Shown in pieces: positions 14,286-22,367 of a stretch of DNA of 25,565 bases. Below the pieces are notes generated by a model that saw only the letters and a list, made by a program, of their open reading frames with translations, had not been told where the DNA came from and ran no database searches. Both the position numbers and the translations under genes were made by a program. The stretch comes from CAXXOK01 sp001604115. GTDB lineage: Bacteria; Bacillota; Clostridia; Christensenellales; Aristaeellaceae. The stretch spans positions 1-25,565 of the forward strand of contig JAYFOV010000030.1 in the NCBI GenBank assembly GCA_034928535.1, given 5' to 3'. The first letter of the stretch is position 1. Every line of letters begins with the position of its first letter.

Positions 14286-16076
14286 ATGCTGACGTACTGC
14301 CTTGTGATCTTCTTCGGGCTTGGGCTGACTAGCTATTTGGTGACGACCAACATGGTCGAGCTGCTGACTGAAATGGAATCACGCTTTGATCATGAAGTGC
14401 TCCAGAAGGTGCAAAGTTTCAGTGACGAGCGGCTTCAGGACATCGGCAGCATCTTTGCGCGCCTGTACCAAAAACAGTTTTTCAGCAACAATACAAGCAT
14501 TGTCGATTTTATCAACCCTGTGCGGGAAGGTCAGCGCAACAACAGCTACAAGTCGGTGACCATCAACGGCTTTTTGCAGGACACGTGCAGTGCAAACACC
14601 GCCATCGCCGATCTGTTGCTGATTGATTACCATGACCGCGGAGTCTATTTTTGCTCCAACATCCACAACCGTGACGTGTCCCTGAACTATGATTTTTTTC
14701 AAAATGACTTTATCGGCAGCGGGCACATTCGCAACCAGATGGAAATCGTGCCCAACCATATCCCCGACTATATCAGCACCTCCAGCATCAACAGTTTTCC
14801 CATCATCAGCTACAAGCTGTTCCTGTTTGACGAAAACGCCGTGCGTTTTGACGAGCCTCTGGGTGTGGCAGTGGTCAACATGCGGGCGGATTACTTTAAG
14901 AACGCCTACCGGGATTCGTCCAGCTTTCTGGGACAAATTTATGTGGTAGAGCGCGGTGGGCTCACGCTGTTTGACTCCTCCGGCGCGGTCACGGGACAGC
15001 CGTTTCCTTTCCAGCGCTACCAAGCCACCGGTCTGGCGGATCTGCTGTCCAACAACAGCTACATTATCAACCAACTGCATTCCGAGAAAAGCGGCTTCAC
15101 CTTCATTGATATTGTGGATAAGCGTATCATCGAGAAGGAAACGGATCAGATACGAATCAGTATCAACAATGTGATCGCCGTGTGCATCGCGCTGGCCATG
15201 GCCATCGGCCTCCTGTCTGCGGCCATGCTGTCCAAGCGCATCAAAGCGTTGGTGCGCAACATGAAAGATGTAGAGGATGGGAAGCTGGATACCCACATCG
15301 TGGTTGGCTCCAAGGACGAAATCGGGTATTTGGAGCAGAGCTTTCGCACGATGTGCGCCAAGCTGGACGCCTATATCCAGAACGTATATATTTTTGAAAT
15401 CAGAACCAAAACAGCGGAGCTCAATGCGCTGCAAGCGCAAATCGACCCACATTTCCTGTTCAACACGCTGGAATCCATCCGTATGACTGCGCAAATCAAC
15501 GGGGATAAACAGACGGCCAAGATGATCCATATTCTGGGCAATATGTTCCGCTGGAACATCAAGGTGAAAGGCATCGCGGTCACTTTGAAGGAGGAGATCG
15601 ACTATGTGCGCTCCTACATCGGGCTGCAGATGCTGCGCTACGACCATGCGTTTGATGTGACCATCAACCTGGAAAGCGCCATTTTGCGGCTGGGTGTACT
15701 CAAGCTCACGATCCAGCCCATTGTGGAAAACGCCATACAGCATGGCTTGGGGGAGACGCAGGCTGGCGGGCACATTGTGATCGAAGGCGCTATTCAGCAG
15801 GACAAGCTGGTACTGCGGGTGAGCGATAACGGCAGGGGCATGGACGCCGCGAAGGTGGCGGAAGTGCATGCTGCCCTGACCAAGAAGACGTATGAGGTGG
15901 GGGAAACCAGCAGCATCGGTCTTGGCAACGTGCACCAGCGCAACGTGATCCTGTTTGGCGAAGGCTATGGCATCCGCATCTCCAGCACCGTAGGCGTTGG
16001 CACCACAGTCGAACTATTGCTGCCGATCATGTCAAAGGAGGAAATGGAACGCTATGTACAGGGTGTTCATCGTTGA
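14286..16076 (+). CDS. YesM-type membrane sensor histidine kinase
   Basis: This sensor has 596 residues from ATG 14286. It has one helix at the N-terminus, an extracellular sensing domain of about 270 residues, a second helix near 294-318 (NVIAVCIALAMAIGLLSAAM), a HAMP linker, and a His_kinase domain. The phospho-acceptor is His389 in IDPHFLFNTLESIRM. The ATP-binding domain has an N-box (PIVENAIQHGL), VSDNGRGMD and SIGLGNVHQR. YesM-type kinases usually respond to extracellular sugars or binding proteins and signal to a YesN-type regulator, which is the next gene. The ATG has no ribosome-binding site. A CTG at 14244 in the same frame has AGGAGG 8 bases upstream and would add 14 residues (HKLILENKFYLKL after the start) that look like a normal cytoplasmic lead-in. 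The true start may therefore be 14244. Confidence 0.92.
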   Translation: MLTYCLVIFFGLGLTSYLVTTNMVELLTEMESRFDHEVLQKVQSFSDERLQDIGSIFARLYQKQFFSNNTSIVDFINPVREGQRNNSYKSVTINGFLQDTCSANTAIADLLLIDYHDRGVYFCSNIHNRDVSLNYDFFQNDFIGSGHIRNQMEIVPNHIPDYISTSSINSFPIISYKLFLFDENAVRFDEPLGVAVVNMRADYFKNAYRDSSSFLGQIYVVERGGLTLFDSSGAVTGQPFPFQRYQATGLADLLSNNSYIINQLHSEKSGFTFIDIVDKRIIEKETDQIRISINNVIAVCIALAMAIGLLSAAMLSKRIKALVRNMKDVEDGKLDTHIVVGSKDEIGYLEQSFRTMCAKLDAYIQNVYIFEIRTKTAELNALQAQIDPHFLFNTLESIRMTAQINGDKQTAKMIHILGNMFRWNIKVKGIAVTLKEEIDYVRSYIGLQMLRYDHAFDVTINLESAILRLGVLKLTIQPIVENAIQHGLGETQAGGHIVIEGAIQQDKLVLRVSDNGRGMDAAKVAEVHAALTKKTYEVGETSSIGLGNVHQRNVILFGEGYGIRISSTVGVGTTVELLLPIMSKEEMERYVQGVHR

Positions 16077-17274
16077 TGACGAGCCGCTCATCTGCAAGGG
16101 CTTGCGCGAAACCGTCGAATGGGACAGCCTGGGGCTGGAGATATCGGGCGAGGCGCACAATGGCATAGAGGCCATGGCGCTGATCGCGGCCACCCATCCG
16201 CACATCCTGATTACCGATATCCGAATGCCGGGCATGGACGGAATCTCGCTGATCAAAGCTATCCGTGAGCATGATCTGAACACCCGCATCATAATCCTGA
16301 GCGGGTTTAGCGATTATCGATTCCTCAAGGAGGCCATTCGCCTGGGGGTGGATGGCTACTTGCTCAAGCCCATCGATACGGATGAGCTGATATCCAACCT
16401 ATGCAATCTGGTGCATGTGATTGAGGAGGAGATGCTCAAATCCGCGCGCATGTATCAGGGGATGGAGCTGCTGCGCACCAATACGCTCAACCGCTTGGTG
16501 TCCAATGAGATCGGCCGCAGTGAGTTTGATGAAAAGGCTGCGCTGCTGGACCTGTCGCTGGATGCGGAGCATTACCTCTGTGCGGTTTGCCTGCCCCTGG
16601 GCGAGGCAGATGGCGCGGAAGGATGCGCGGATCCCAAGATCGCGCTTGCACTGCAAGACGACGCATCGCTACGGAACGGGGGCCGGGGCATTGCGTTTGT
16701 AGACCCCAAAAATCGCCTGACGCTGCTGCTGTACGGAAAGGACGAGGCCGCGCTGCATACCGATGCGCAAACTGTGCTACGGCGCATGACGGAACGTGCG
16801 CAAGCGGAGTTGGGCTGTGCGCTGGCCTGCGCCGTTGGCGACAGCGTGGGTTCCCGAGAGGAAATCCCATTGGCGTATGCATCCGCATTGGGTAAACTGC
16901 CGTCCGGCAGACCGCAGGACGCCGATGCGATGGATACCCGATGGAAAAGCGTGGTCAACCGCACGCGCGCCTTTGTTTGCGAGCATTACCACGAGGCGCT
17001 CAGCCTGAAGCAGATCGCAGGGCTATGCGATATCAACACCTCCTATCTGGGGCAGGTGTTTCGCAAGGCTACCGGCGAATCGTTCACCAACTATGTGAAC
17101 CGCTACCGAGTGGAGCGCGCCAAGGAACTGCTGGCACAGACGACGCTGAAAGTCTACGAAGTTTCCGAGCGTGTCGGGTTTACGGACTACCACTACTTTT
17201 TGAAAATATTCAAGAAAGTGACGGGCATTGTGCCCACCGATACGCGTTGTGAAAATTTTTGCCACAGAAACTAG
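16054..17274 (+). CDS. YesN-type response regulator with AraC DNA-binding domain
   Basis: This 406-residue transcription factor should be phosphorylated by the kinase encoded just upstream. The receiver domain (1-120) has the acidic pair in VFIVDDEPLI, phospho-acceptor Asp55 in ILITDIRMPGMDG, Ser in IILSGFSDY and Lys105 in YLLKPID. A middle segment of about 170 residues follows. The AraC-type double HTH is at about 308-400 (SLKQIAGLCDINTSYLGQVF and VYEVSERVGFTDYHYFLKIF). The end PTDTRCENFCHRN departs from the usual P-x-x-Y-R ending, so the last residues may be altered. I start it at ATG 16054 (MYRVFIVDDE), which overlaps the kinase gene by 23 bases and has AAGGAGG 12 bases upstream. The frame's earlier start at 15997 has no matching homologous sequence. 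Likely targets are the CUT1 promoters at 17286 and perhaps 5832. Confidence 0.94.
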   Translation: MYRVFIVDDEPLICKGLRETVEWDSLGLEISGEAHNGIEAMALIAATHPHILITDIRMPGMDGISLIKAIREHDLNTRIIILSGFSDYRFLKEAIRLGVDGYLLKPIDTDELISNLCNLVHVIEEEMLKSARMYQGMELLRTNTLNRLVSNEIGRSEFDEKAALLDLSLDAEHYLCAVCLPLGEADGAEGCADPKIALALQDDASLRNGGRGIAFVDPKNRLTLLLYGKDEAALHTDAQTVLRRMTERAQAELGCALACAVGDSVGSREEIPLAYASALGKLPSGRPQDADAMDTRWKSVVNRTRAFVCEHYHEALSLKQIAGLCDINTSYLGQVFRKATGESFTNYVNRYRVERAKELLAQTTLKVYEVSERVGFTDYHYFLKIFKKVTGIVPTDTRCENFCHRN

Positions 17275-17281
17275 AATTTCT
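17266..17281. promoter_or_regulatory. Candidate activator site upstream of the second CUT1 promoter
   Basis: AGAAACTAGAATTTCT is an imperfect inverted repeat (AGAAA/TTTCT) ending 4 bases before the -35 box. Its right 11 bases, CTAGAATTTCT, are identical to 5838-5848 beside the other CUT1 promoter. The position fits an AraC-type activator, and the gene directly upstream encodes one (inference). Confidence 0.4.
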
Positions 17282-17285
17282 ATCA

Positions 17286-17314
17286 TTGACGGTGAAGTGT
17301 GAAAAAGATAGCAT
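17286..17314 (+). promoter_or_regulatory. Promoter of the second CUT1 operon
   Basis: TTGACG (17286-17291), a 17-base spacer, then TAGCAT (17309-17314). It lies just after the response-regulator stop and about 46 bases before the binding-protein ATG. Confidence 0.55.
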
Positions 17315-17359
17315 AAAACACATAAAAGGTTCCCAAAATAAACAAAGGAGCGATCGATC

Positions 17360-18616
17360 ATGAAACGAACCCTTACCCTTCTCCTGGCCGTGTGCCTGCT
17401 GATGGGGCTGTTCGCGGGTGGCAGCCTAGCGGAGTCCGCCAAGTCGAAAATCGTTTTCTGCGTCAACATCCAACCGCAGCTGCCCGTAGAGTTCTGGCAG
17501 TCCATCGCGGACAAGTACATGGCCGCCAAACCGGATGTGGAAGTGGAGATCATCGGTCAGCCCTCCTCCAATGTGGACATTTTCCAGTATGAGAAGACCT
17601 TGCTTGCGACCGGCCAGTTCCCGGACGTGATGGTCATGCAGAACCCGGCGGACTTTGTGCCCTCCGGCGCGCTGATGGCTTTTGATGATAGCGAGCTGGA
17701 CTATCTGATGGATCCCAACATCGGCAAGATCGGCGGCAAGCAGTACGTCGCCAACTACAAAAAGCAGGTCATCGGCGTGTTCTACAATAAGGACATCTTC
17801 GCCGCGAACGGCCTGGAAGTGCCCACCACCTACCAGGCATTCCTGGATGTGTGCGAAGCGCTCAAAGCCAAGGACATCCTGCCCGTTTCGCTGGGCATCA
17901 AGGATGGCTGGCCGCAGATCATGCTGGCGAACATGATTGCCGGTACCGACCTGCTGGCCAAGAATCCCGCTTGGGGCTCCGAGCGCAATGCGGATAGCGT
18001 GAAGTTTAACAACGATGATCTGGTCAAGGCCATGCAAAAGTACCAGTACATTTGCCAGAACTATGCCGGCGACAGCCTGCCCAGCATTACCTACACGCAG
18101 ATGCTTGAGCAGTTTTTCACGGGCAAGGCGGCCATGCTGCCCATGGGTTCCTGGGTAAATGCCGAGGTTGCCAAGGGTTTGCAAGGCTTCGAGGTTGGCT
18201 GGTTCCCGATGCCGGGCGACAGCGATGCCAAAGTGCTGTCCGTGTTCGTTAACGAAGGGCTGTCCATCAGCGCATCATCGAAATACCCCGAAGTATGCAA
18301 GGACTTTGTCAAGTTCTTCTTCACCAACACCGAGCTATACAGCTCCTTCCTCAGCAGCGAGCAGCTGTTTGCCACCACGAAAGCGCCCGTTGCCTATGAC
18401 ATGATCCCGCTGCGCCAGTACATTGAGCAGGCCATCGCGGGCATGACGGAAGTCGAAGGCTTTGAGAGCATGACCGGTGATGCCGCGTTCCTGCCCGGCC
18501 TGAAGGACTATTACACCAACAAACTGACCCAGAACATCGCGCTGGGCAACGATGTGGCTACCGAGCTTGCGAATTTCGACAGCGAGTGGGCCATCGCCAA
18601 AGAGGCGCTGAACTGA
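17360..18616 (+). CDS. Extracellular solute-binding protein of second CUT1 sugar ABC transporter
   Basis: This 418-residue secreted sugar-binding protein has a signal peptide (MKRTLTLLLAVCLLMGLF, then AGGSLAESAKS) with a likely signal-peptidase I cut after SLA. The Cys at residue 12 sits in the hydrophobic core after LAV, not in a proper lipobox, so lipid anchoring is unlikely. The mature protein has the family-1 binding-protein pattern: FWQSIADKYMAAKPDVEVEI, then GQFPDVMVMQ, then GVFYNKDIFAANGLEVPTTY, later FFTGKAAMLPMGSW. The ribosome-binding site is AAAGGAG. It follows the YesM/YesN genes directly, the common Firmicute arrangement in which the two-component system controls the adjacent transporter. 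It is distinct in sequence from the binding protein at 4461-5708, so the two CUT1 systems probably take up different sugars. Confidence 0.94.
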   Translation: MKRTLTLLLAVCLLMGLFAGGSLAESAKSKIVFCVNIQPQLPVEFWQSIADKYMAAKPDVEVEIIGQPSSNVDIFQYEKTLLATGQFPDVMVMQNPADFVPSGALMAFDDSELDYLMDPNIGKIGGKQYVANYKKQVIGVFYNKDIFAANGLEVPTTYQAFLDVCEALKAKDILPVSLGIKDGWPQIMLANMIAGTDLLAKNPAWGSERNADSVKFNNDDLVKAMQKYQYICQNYAGDSLPSITYTQMLEQFFTGKAAMLPMGSWVNAEVAKGLQGFEVGWFPMPGDSDAKVLSVFVNEGLSISASSKYPEVCKDFVKFFFTNTELYSSFLSSEQLFATTKAPVAYDMIPLRQYIEQAIAGMTEVEGFESMTGDAAFLPGLKDYYTNKLTQNIALGNDVATELANFDSEWAIAKEALN

Positions 18617-18655
18617 CCGGCCAAAGGCCATCACCGCGCCTGAATCGGTTCCGTC

Positions 18656-18688
18656 GGGGGGTAAGCCGTAAAAAGTTTACCCCCCTTT
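18656..18688 (+). terminator. Attenuator-type hairpin between binding-protein and permease genes
   Basis: GGGGGGTAA (18656-18664) pairs with TTACCCCCC (18677-18685) across a 12-base loop, followed by TTT. It lies about 40 bases after the binding-protein stop and 22 bases before the permease start. The short T-run suggests partial termination, which would leave less permease than binding protein. Confidence 0.6.
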
Positions 18689-18707
18689 CATAGTGGAGGG
18701 AACGGCA

Positions 18708-19577
18708 GTGAAACATAACAAACGCTACGATGTGTTATTTCTGGCGCCGGGTTTCTTGATCTACATCATTTTTATGATCATACCGGTCATCCTGTGTTTT
18801 TATTACAGCTTTACCAACTGGGATGGTATCAGCCCTACCTACAAGCTCGTTGGCCTGAAGAATTTTGTGAGTCTGTTCAGCGATGCGTCCTTTTTTGAGG
18901 CGCTCAAAGTGACCGTGATCATCATGATACTGACGACTTTGATTTACAACGTACTGGGCATTATTTTGGCCGCCCTGCTCAATGATAAGGGTAAGCTGCT
19001 GGGTTTTTCGCGCAGCGCCATCTTCATCCCCACAGTTATGAGCAGCGTTGTGGTTGCCTTTATATGGTCTTACATGGTACAAACAAACGGCGGCGTGATC
19101 AACTCGGTAATTGAGATGTTTGGCGGTACGGGCGTGGATTTTTACCGAAACCCGATGACCACCATCCTGGTCATATCCGGCATTATTTGCTGGAACAGCC
19201 TCGGCTTCTTTGTGGTCATCTACATTTCGACCCTATCCACCATCCCGCAGGAAATATATGAAGCCAGCAAGGTGGATGGCGCCAACTGGCTTTACCGTTT
19301 TCGTCACATAACACTACCGTTGCTTGCGCCCGGTATCACGATCAACTGTATTTTGGCGGTGGCAGGCGGCCTGAAGCAGTATGATCACGTCAAAGTGATC
19401 ACAGGCGGAGGGCCGGGCGGCGCCACGCAGACCGTCACCCTGTTTGGTGTGGAGAAAGCCTTTGAGTACAACCGTCGGGGCTATTCGTCAGCAGCCATCA
19501 TCATCCTGTTTGTGATTATCGTGATCCTGTCCATCGTGCAGCTGTCCATCTCCAAACGGCATGAGGTGGAATACTGA
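18708..19577 (+). CDS. Sugar ABC transporter permease, MalF type (second CUT1 system)
   Basis: This 289-residue membrane protein has about six helices. It begins MKHNKRYDVLFLAPGFLIYI, with SFTNWDGISPTYKLVGLKNF after the first helix. The EAA loop reads EIYEASKVDGANWLYRFRH followed by ITLPLLAPG. I start it at GTG 18708, which has GGAGGG 7 bases upstream. The earlier in-frame GTG at 18693 lies just before that site and would make the site part of the gene. It pairs with the MalG-type permease that begins one base after its stop. No ATPase is encoded in the operon, so a shared MsmK/UgpC-type ATPase is needed. Confidence 0.94.
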   Translation: MKHNKRYDVLFLAPGFLIYIIFMIIPVILCFYYSFTNWDGISPTYKLVGLKNFVSLFSDASFFEALKVTVIIMILTTLIYNVLGIILAALLNDKGKLLGFSRSAIFIPTVMSSVVVAFIWSYMVQTNGGVINSVIEMFGGTGVDFYRNPMTTILVISGIICWNSLGFFVVIYISTLSTIPQEIYEASKVDGANWLYRFRHITLPLLAPGITINCILAVAGGLKQYDHVKVITGGGPGGATQTVTLFGVEKAFEYNRRGYSSAAIIILFVIIVILSIVQLSISKRHEVEY

Positions 19578-19578
19578 T

Positions 19579-20406
19579 ATGAAAATAGCGTCATTTGGTC
19601 AGTGGGTCAAGAAAATTTTGGTGTTCCTCTTTGCGCTGATCTATCTTGCGCCCCTGTACATCGCGGTGGTCAACTCCGTCAAACCGTATGAAGAGATCAT
19701 CAAATCCCCTTTGAACCTTCCGGTGCATTTTACGCTGGAAAACTTTGTGGAAGCCTTTGAAACATCCAACATGCTGGCGCTGTACCGCAACAGCATCGTG
19801 ATCACGGCTTCATCGGTGGTGCTGCTGGTGTTGCTCACCTCCATGGCGGCATACATCATTGCGCGGCGCAAGGGGTGGGTGTATCAGGCACTGTACGTTT
19901 TTTCGCTCGCGGGCATCATGATACCGCCGGTGGTTACACTGATCCCGAGCATTAAAACGCTGAGCGCGCTGCATCTGCTGTACACGATGCCTGGGCTGTT
20001 GCTGTTTTACGCCGGAACGTATTTCAGTACGACCATCTTTCTGTATGTAGGCTTTATCAAGACAATCCCCAGCAGCCTGGATGAATCTGCTTTCATAGAC
20101 GGCGCCAACCCCTTTACCACATTTTTCCGCATCATTTTCCCGCTGATCAAGCCCTGCACGGCCACAGCGGTCATCTTTCTGGGCATGTGGATCTGGAACG
20201 ACTTCCTCAACCCCATGTACATTCTTGGTTTCCGGGGAGGCAAAACGATCACCACAGGGATTTATAACGCCATCGGCGCATATACCTCCATGTGGAATCT
20301 GGTGTTTGCCAATGTTATGCTGGCCTCCCTGCCCATCATCCTTTTGTATCTTTCGATGCAGAAAATGTTCATGCAGGGCCTCACATCCGGTGCAGTCAAA
20401 GGGTGA
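19579..20406 (+). CDS. Carbohydrate ABC transporter permease, MalG type (second CUT1 system)
   Basis: This 275-residue protein forms the second half of the CUT1 channel. It has about six helices. The segment YIAVVNSVKPYEEIIKSPLN after the first helix is typical of MalG relatives. The EAA loop reads SLDESAFIDGANPFTTFFR followed by IIFPLIKP. The C-terminus (MFMQGLTSGAVKG) is the standard MalG ending. I start it at ATG 19579 (MKIASFGQWV), behind GAGGTGG inside the end of the upstream gene; the frame continues upstream to 19561 but without a better site. It is the last gene of the operon and is followed by an intrinsic terminator at 20489-20520. Confidence 0.94.
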   Translation: MKIASFGQWVKKILVFLFALIYLAPLYIAVVNSVKPYEEIIKSPLNLPVHFTLENFVEAFETSNMLALYRNSIVITASSVVLLVLLTSMAAYIIARRKGWVYQALYVFSLAGIMIPPVVTLIPSIKTLSALHLLYTMPGLLLFYAGTYFSTTIFLYVGFIKTIPSSLDESAFIDGANPFTTFFRIIFPLIKPCTATAVIFLGMWIWNDFLNPMYILGFRGGKTITTGIYNAIGAYTSMWNLVFANVMLASLPIILLYLSMQKMFMQGLTSGAVKG

Positions 20407-20488
20407 GGCAAACAAACCTGCCGCCCCGAACCGGACGGGTAGGGCAAACGAATGGGTGCGGGGCAACTCTCCATACAACCTTTAGATT

Positions 20489-20520
20489 GACTCTGTCAGG
20501 CATACTGGCAGGGTCTTTTT
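20489..20520 (+). terminator. Intrinsic terminator of the second CUT1 operon
   Basis: GACTCTGTCAG (20489-20499) pairs with CTGGCAGGGTC (20505-20515): an 11-bp stem with two wobble pairs and a 5-base loop, followed directly by TTTTT (20516-20520). It lies 82 bases after the permease stop. Confidence 0.85.
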
Positions 20521-20668
20521 GGCTTGCCAGCGGGTGGGGCAAGGGGTGAGCCTGCCGAAAAAGAACATGCAAGCCCGCACCATGAAAACGAAACGTATAT
20601 AGATATTTTATAAAATGAGTCTGGAAAGGAACCAAAAAGCGGTAGCCAGGCGCATACTTTTTTGTACA

Positions 20669-20721
20669 ATTGCGATGAAATGCTTGACAAGAAGTAACTC
20701 GTATTGTATATTAATCGCAAT
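20669..20721. promoter_or_regulatory. Inverted repeat bracketing the CUT2 promoter
   Basis: ATTGCGAT (20669-20676) and ATCGCAAT (20714-20721) are perfect inverted copies, centres 45 bases apart, one upstream of the -35 and one just after the -10. They could be half-sites of a second regulator, separate from the LacI-type operator. Confidence 0.35.
20684..20712 (+). promoter_or_regulatory. Strong sigma-A promoter of the CUT2 operon
   Basis: TTGACA (20684-20689), a 17-base spacer, then TATATT (20707-20712). This is the best promoter match in the window. The predicted start of transcription is near 20719. Confidence 0.8.
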
Positions 20722-20722
20722 A

Positions 20723-20734
20723 AGAAACGTTACG
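20723..20734. promoter_or_regulatory. LacI-type operator at the CUT2 transcription start
   Basis: AGAAACGTTACG matches the palindrome CGTAACGTTACG at 9547-9558 in 10 of 12 positions and keeps the AACGTT core. It lies just downstream of the predicted transcription start, a classic repressor position. Confidence 0.5.
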
Positions 20735-20850
20735 CTTTTAACAAGAAACCGCTGACACTGATACAAAACGCAAGCTCCCTACATATGCCAAACTGCGCTA
20801 GAAGCGCGTGTGACGATAAGCAATAAAGCATCGGGAAGGGCGGAGCGGAA

Positions 20851-22353
20851 TTGGGCGAGGTCATACTGACCATGGAAGGCATCGACAAATCATTTCCGGG
20901 GGTGCATGCGCTGGACAATGTGCACCTTGATGTGCGGCGCGGGGAAGTGCTTGCGCTGATGGGGGAAAACGGCGCCGGAAAATCGACGCTGATGAAGGTT
21001 CTGACCGGCATCTATCAAAAAGATGCGGGGACGATCATCTTTGAGGGACGCGAGGTGCGTTTTGCCAGCCCCCGTGAGGCGCAGGCGGCCGGCATTGTGA
21101 TCGTACATCAGGAACTGAACATGATGGGGCACCTGACCGTTGCGCAGAACATCTTTATTGGCCGGGAGCCCCGGCGCGGCATGCTGATCGACGATGCGCG
21201 CATGAACGACGATGCCCGCGCGCTGTTCAAGCAGCTTGGCATTGACATTGACCCGCGGGAAACGATGAGCCGACTGACGGTTGGCAAGCAGCAAATGTGC
21301 GAGATTGCCAAGGCCATCAGCCATGAGGCGAAGGTGATCGTCTTTGACGAGCCAAGCGCAGCGCTGACCGATGCAGAAATCGACCAGCTGTTTCGCATCA
21401 TCCGCGACCTGCGTGACAAGCAGTATGGCATCGTGTACATATCGCACCGTATGGACGAGATCAAGCGCATCACAGACCGTGTGACCGTCATGCGGGACGG
21501 ACAGACGGTGGGCACGCTGGTGACGCAGGATTGCACCAAGGACGACATCATCCATATGATGGTGGGACGTGTGATCTTTGAAGAACCCAAAACAGAGAGC
21601 CGCGTGGCTGCGGACGCGCCAGTGGTACTGCGGGTGGAACACCTGAACGCAGGCCGGATGGTGCAGGATGTGAGCTTTACCCTGCGCAAGGGAGAAATAC
21701 TCGGCTTTTCCGGTTTGATGGGCGCGGGGCGCACCGAGACAGCGCGTGCCCTGTTTGGCGCGGATGTACGGGAAAGCGGCGATATTTACATCGATGGCGC
21801 GCCGGTCAGCATCCATTCGCCGCAGGATGCGGTGCGCGTGGGCATCGGCTACCTGTCGGAGGATCGGAAACGCTACGGCGTGGTGCTCAAGAAAAACATC
21901 TGTGAAAACAGCACGCTGGCCTGCCTGCATAACTATGTCAAGCATGGCAACATCATTGACAGCGATGCAGAGCGCGATGTAACGCAGCGCATGGTAGAGG
22001 CGCTCAAGACCAAAACGCCCGGCGTGGAGCAGTTGGTCATGAACCTGTCCGGCGGCAACCAGCAGAAGGTGGTCGTGGCCAAGTGGCTCATCAGCAACAG
22101 CAAGATCCTGATCTTTGACGAACCGACGCGGGGCATCGACGTGGGCGCCAAGCAGGAAATCTATGAACTGATGAACCGTCTGGTGCGCGAGGGAAAATCC
22201 ATCATCATGATTTCTTCCGAAATGCCGGAAATCCTGCGCATGAGCGATCGCATCATCGTGATGTGCGAGGGCAAAAAGACCGCTGAGTTCGACGTGGCCG
22301 AGGCGACGCAGGAAAAAATCATGAACGCGGCGACCCGCGAAATCGCCGTTTGA
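20851..22353 (+). CDS. CUT2 sugar ABC transporter ATPase (RbsA/MglA/YtfR type, two ABC domains)
   Basis: This 500-residue ATPase has two fused nucleotide-binding domains, as in ribose/galactose importers. Domain 1 has Walker A GENGAGKST (38-46), Q-loop VIVHQELNMMG, a degenerate signature LTVGKQQM and Walker B VIVFDEPSAAL. Domain 2 has the usual degenerate P-loop GLMGAGRTE, a perfect signature LSGGNQQK and Walker B ILIFDEPTRGIDVG. One active and one degenerate site is normal for the family. The start is TTG 20851 (GEVILTMEGIDKSF), with GGAG upstream; this gives the usual family N-terminus, while the ATG at 20872 would cut into the first strand. It is the first gene of the CUT2 operon and drives the two RbsC-type permeases downstream. 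Confidence 0.95.
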   Translation: MGEVILTMEGIDKSFPGVHALDNVHLDVRRGEVLALMGENGAGKSTLMKVLTGIYQKDAGTIIFEGREVRFASPREAQAAGIVIVHQELNMMGHLTVAQNIFIGREPRRGMLIDDARMNDDARALFKQLGIDIDPRETMSRLTVGKQQMCEIAKAISHEAKVIVFDEPSAALTDAEIDQLFRIIRDLRDKQYGIVYISHRMDEIKRITDRVTVMRDGQTVGTLVTQDCTKDDIIHMMVGRVIFEEPKTESRVAADAPVVLRVEHLNAGRMVQDVSFTLRKGEILGFSGLMGAGRTETARALFGADVRESGDIYIDGAPVSIHSPQDAVRVGIGYLSEDRKRYGVVLKKNICENSTLACLHNYVKHGNIIDSDAERDVTQRMVEALKTKTPGVEQLVMNLSGGNQQKVVVAKWLISNSKILIFDEPTRGIDVGAKQEIYELMNRLVREGKSIIMISSEMPEILRMSDRIIVMCEGKKTAEFDVAEATQEKIMNAATREIAV

Positions 22354-22367
22354 GGGGGATAACCATT

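Larger units (their letters stand above)
20407..20850. other. Intergenic region between the CUT1 and CUT2 operons
   Basis: I see no convincing gene in these 444 bases. Going rightward it holds the CUT1 terminator, a stretch of about 160 bases with nothing I recognise, and then the CUT2 promoter with two kinds of inverted repeat. A leader of about 130 bases runs to the TTG start at 20851. Confidence 0.6.

Noticed and set aside
14379..15935. 518-codon minus-strand frame across the sensor kinase
   Set aside because: Antisense shadow with no start signal and no recognisable domain.
17240..17274. Frameshift at the end of the response regulator (one added T would restore a P-x-D-Y ending)
   Set aside because: Only the last few residues are affected and C-terminal ends vary in this family; one read of the sequence cannot decide it.
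20721..20736. Catabolite-repression (CcpA/cre) site at the CUT2 promoter
   Set aside because: Outside the central CG the bases do not fit the cre consensus. The match to the palindrome at 9547 is far better, so a different LacI-family protein is more likely.
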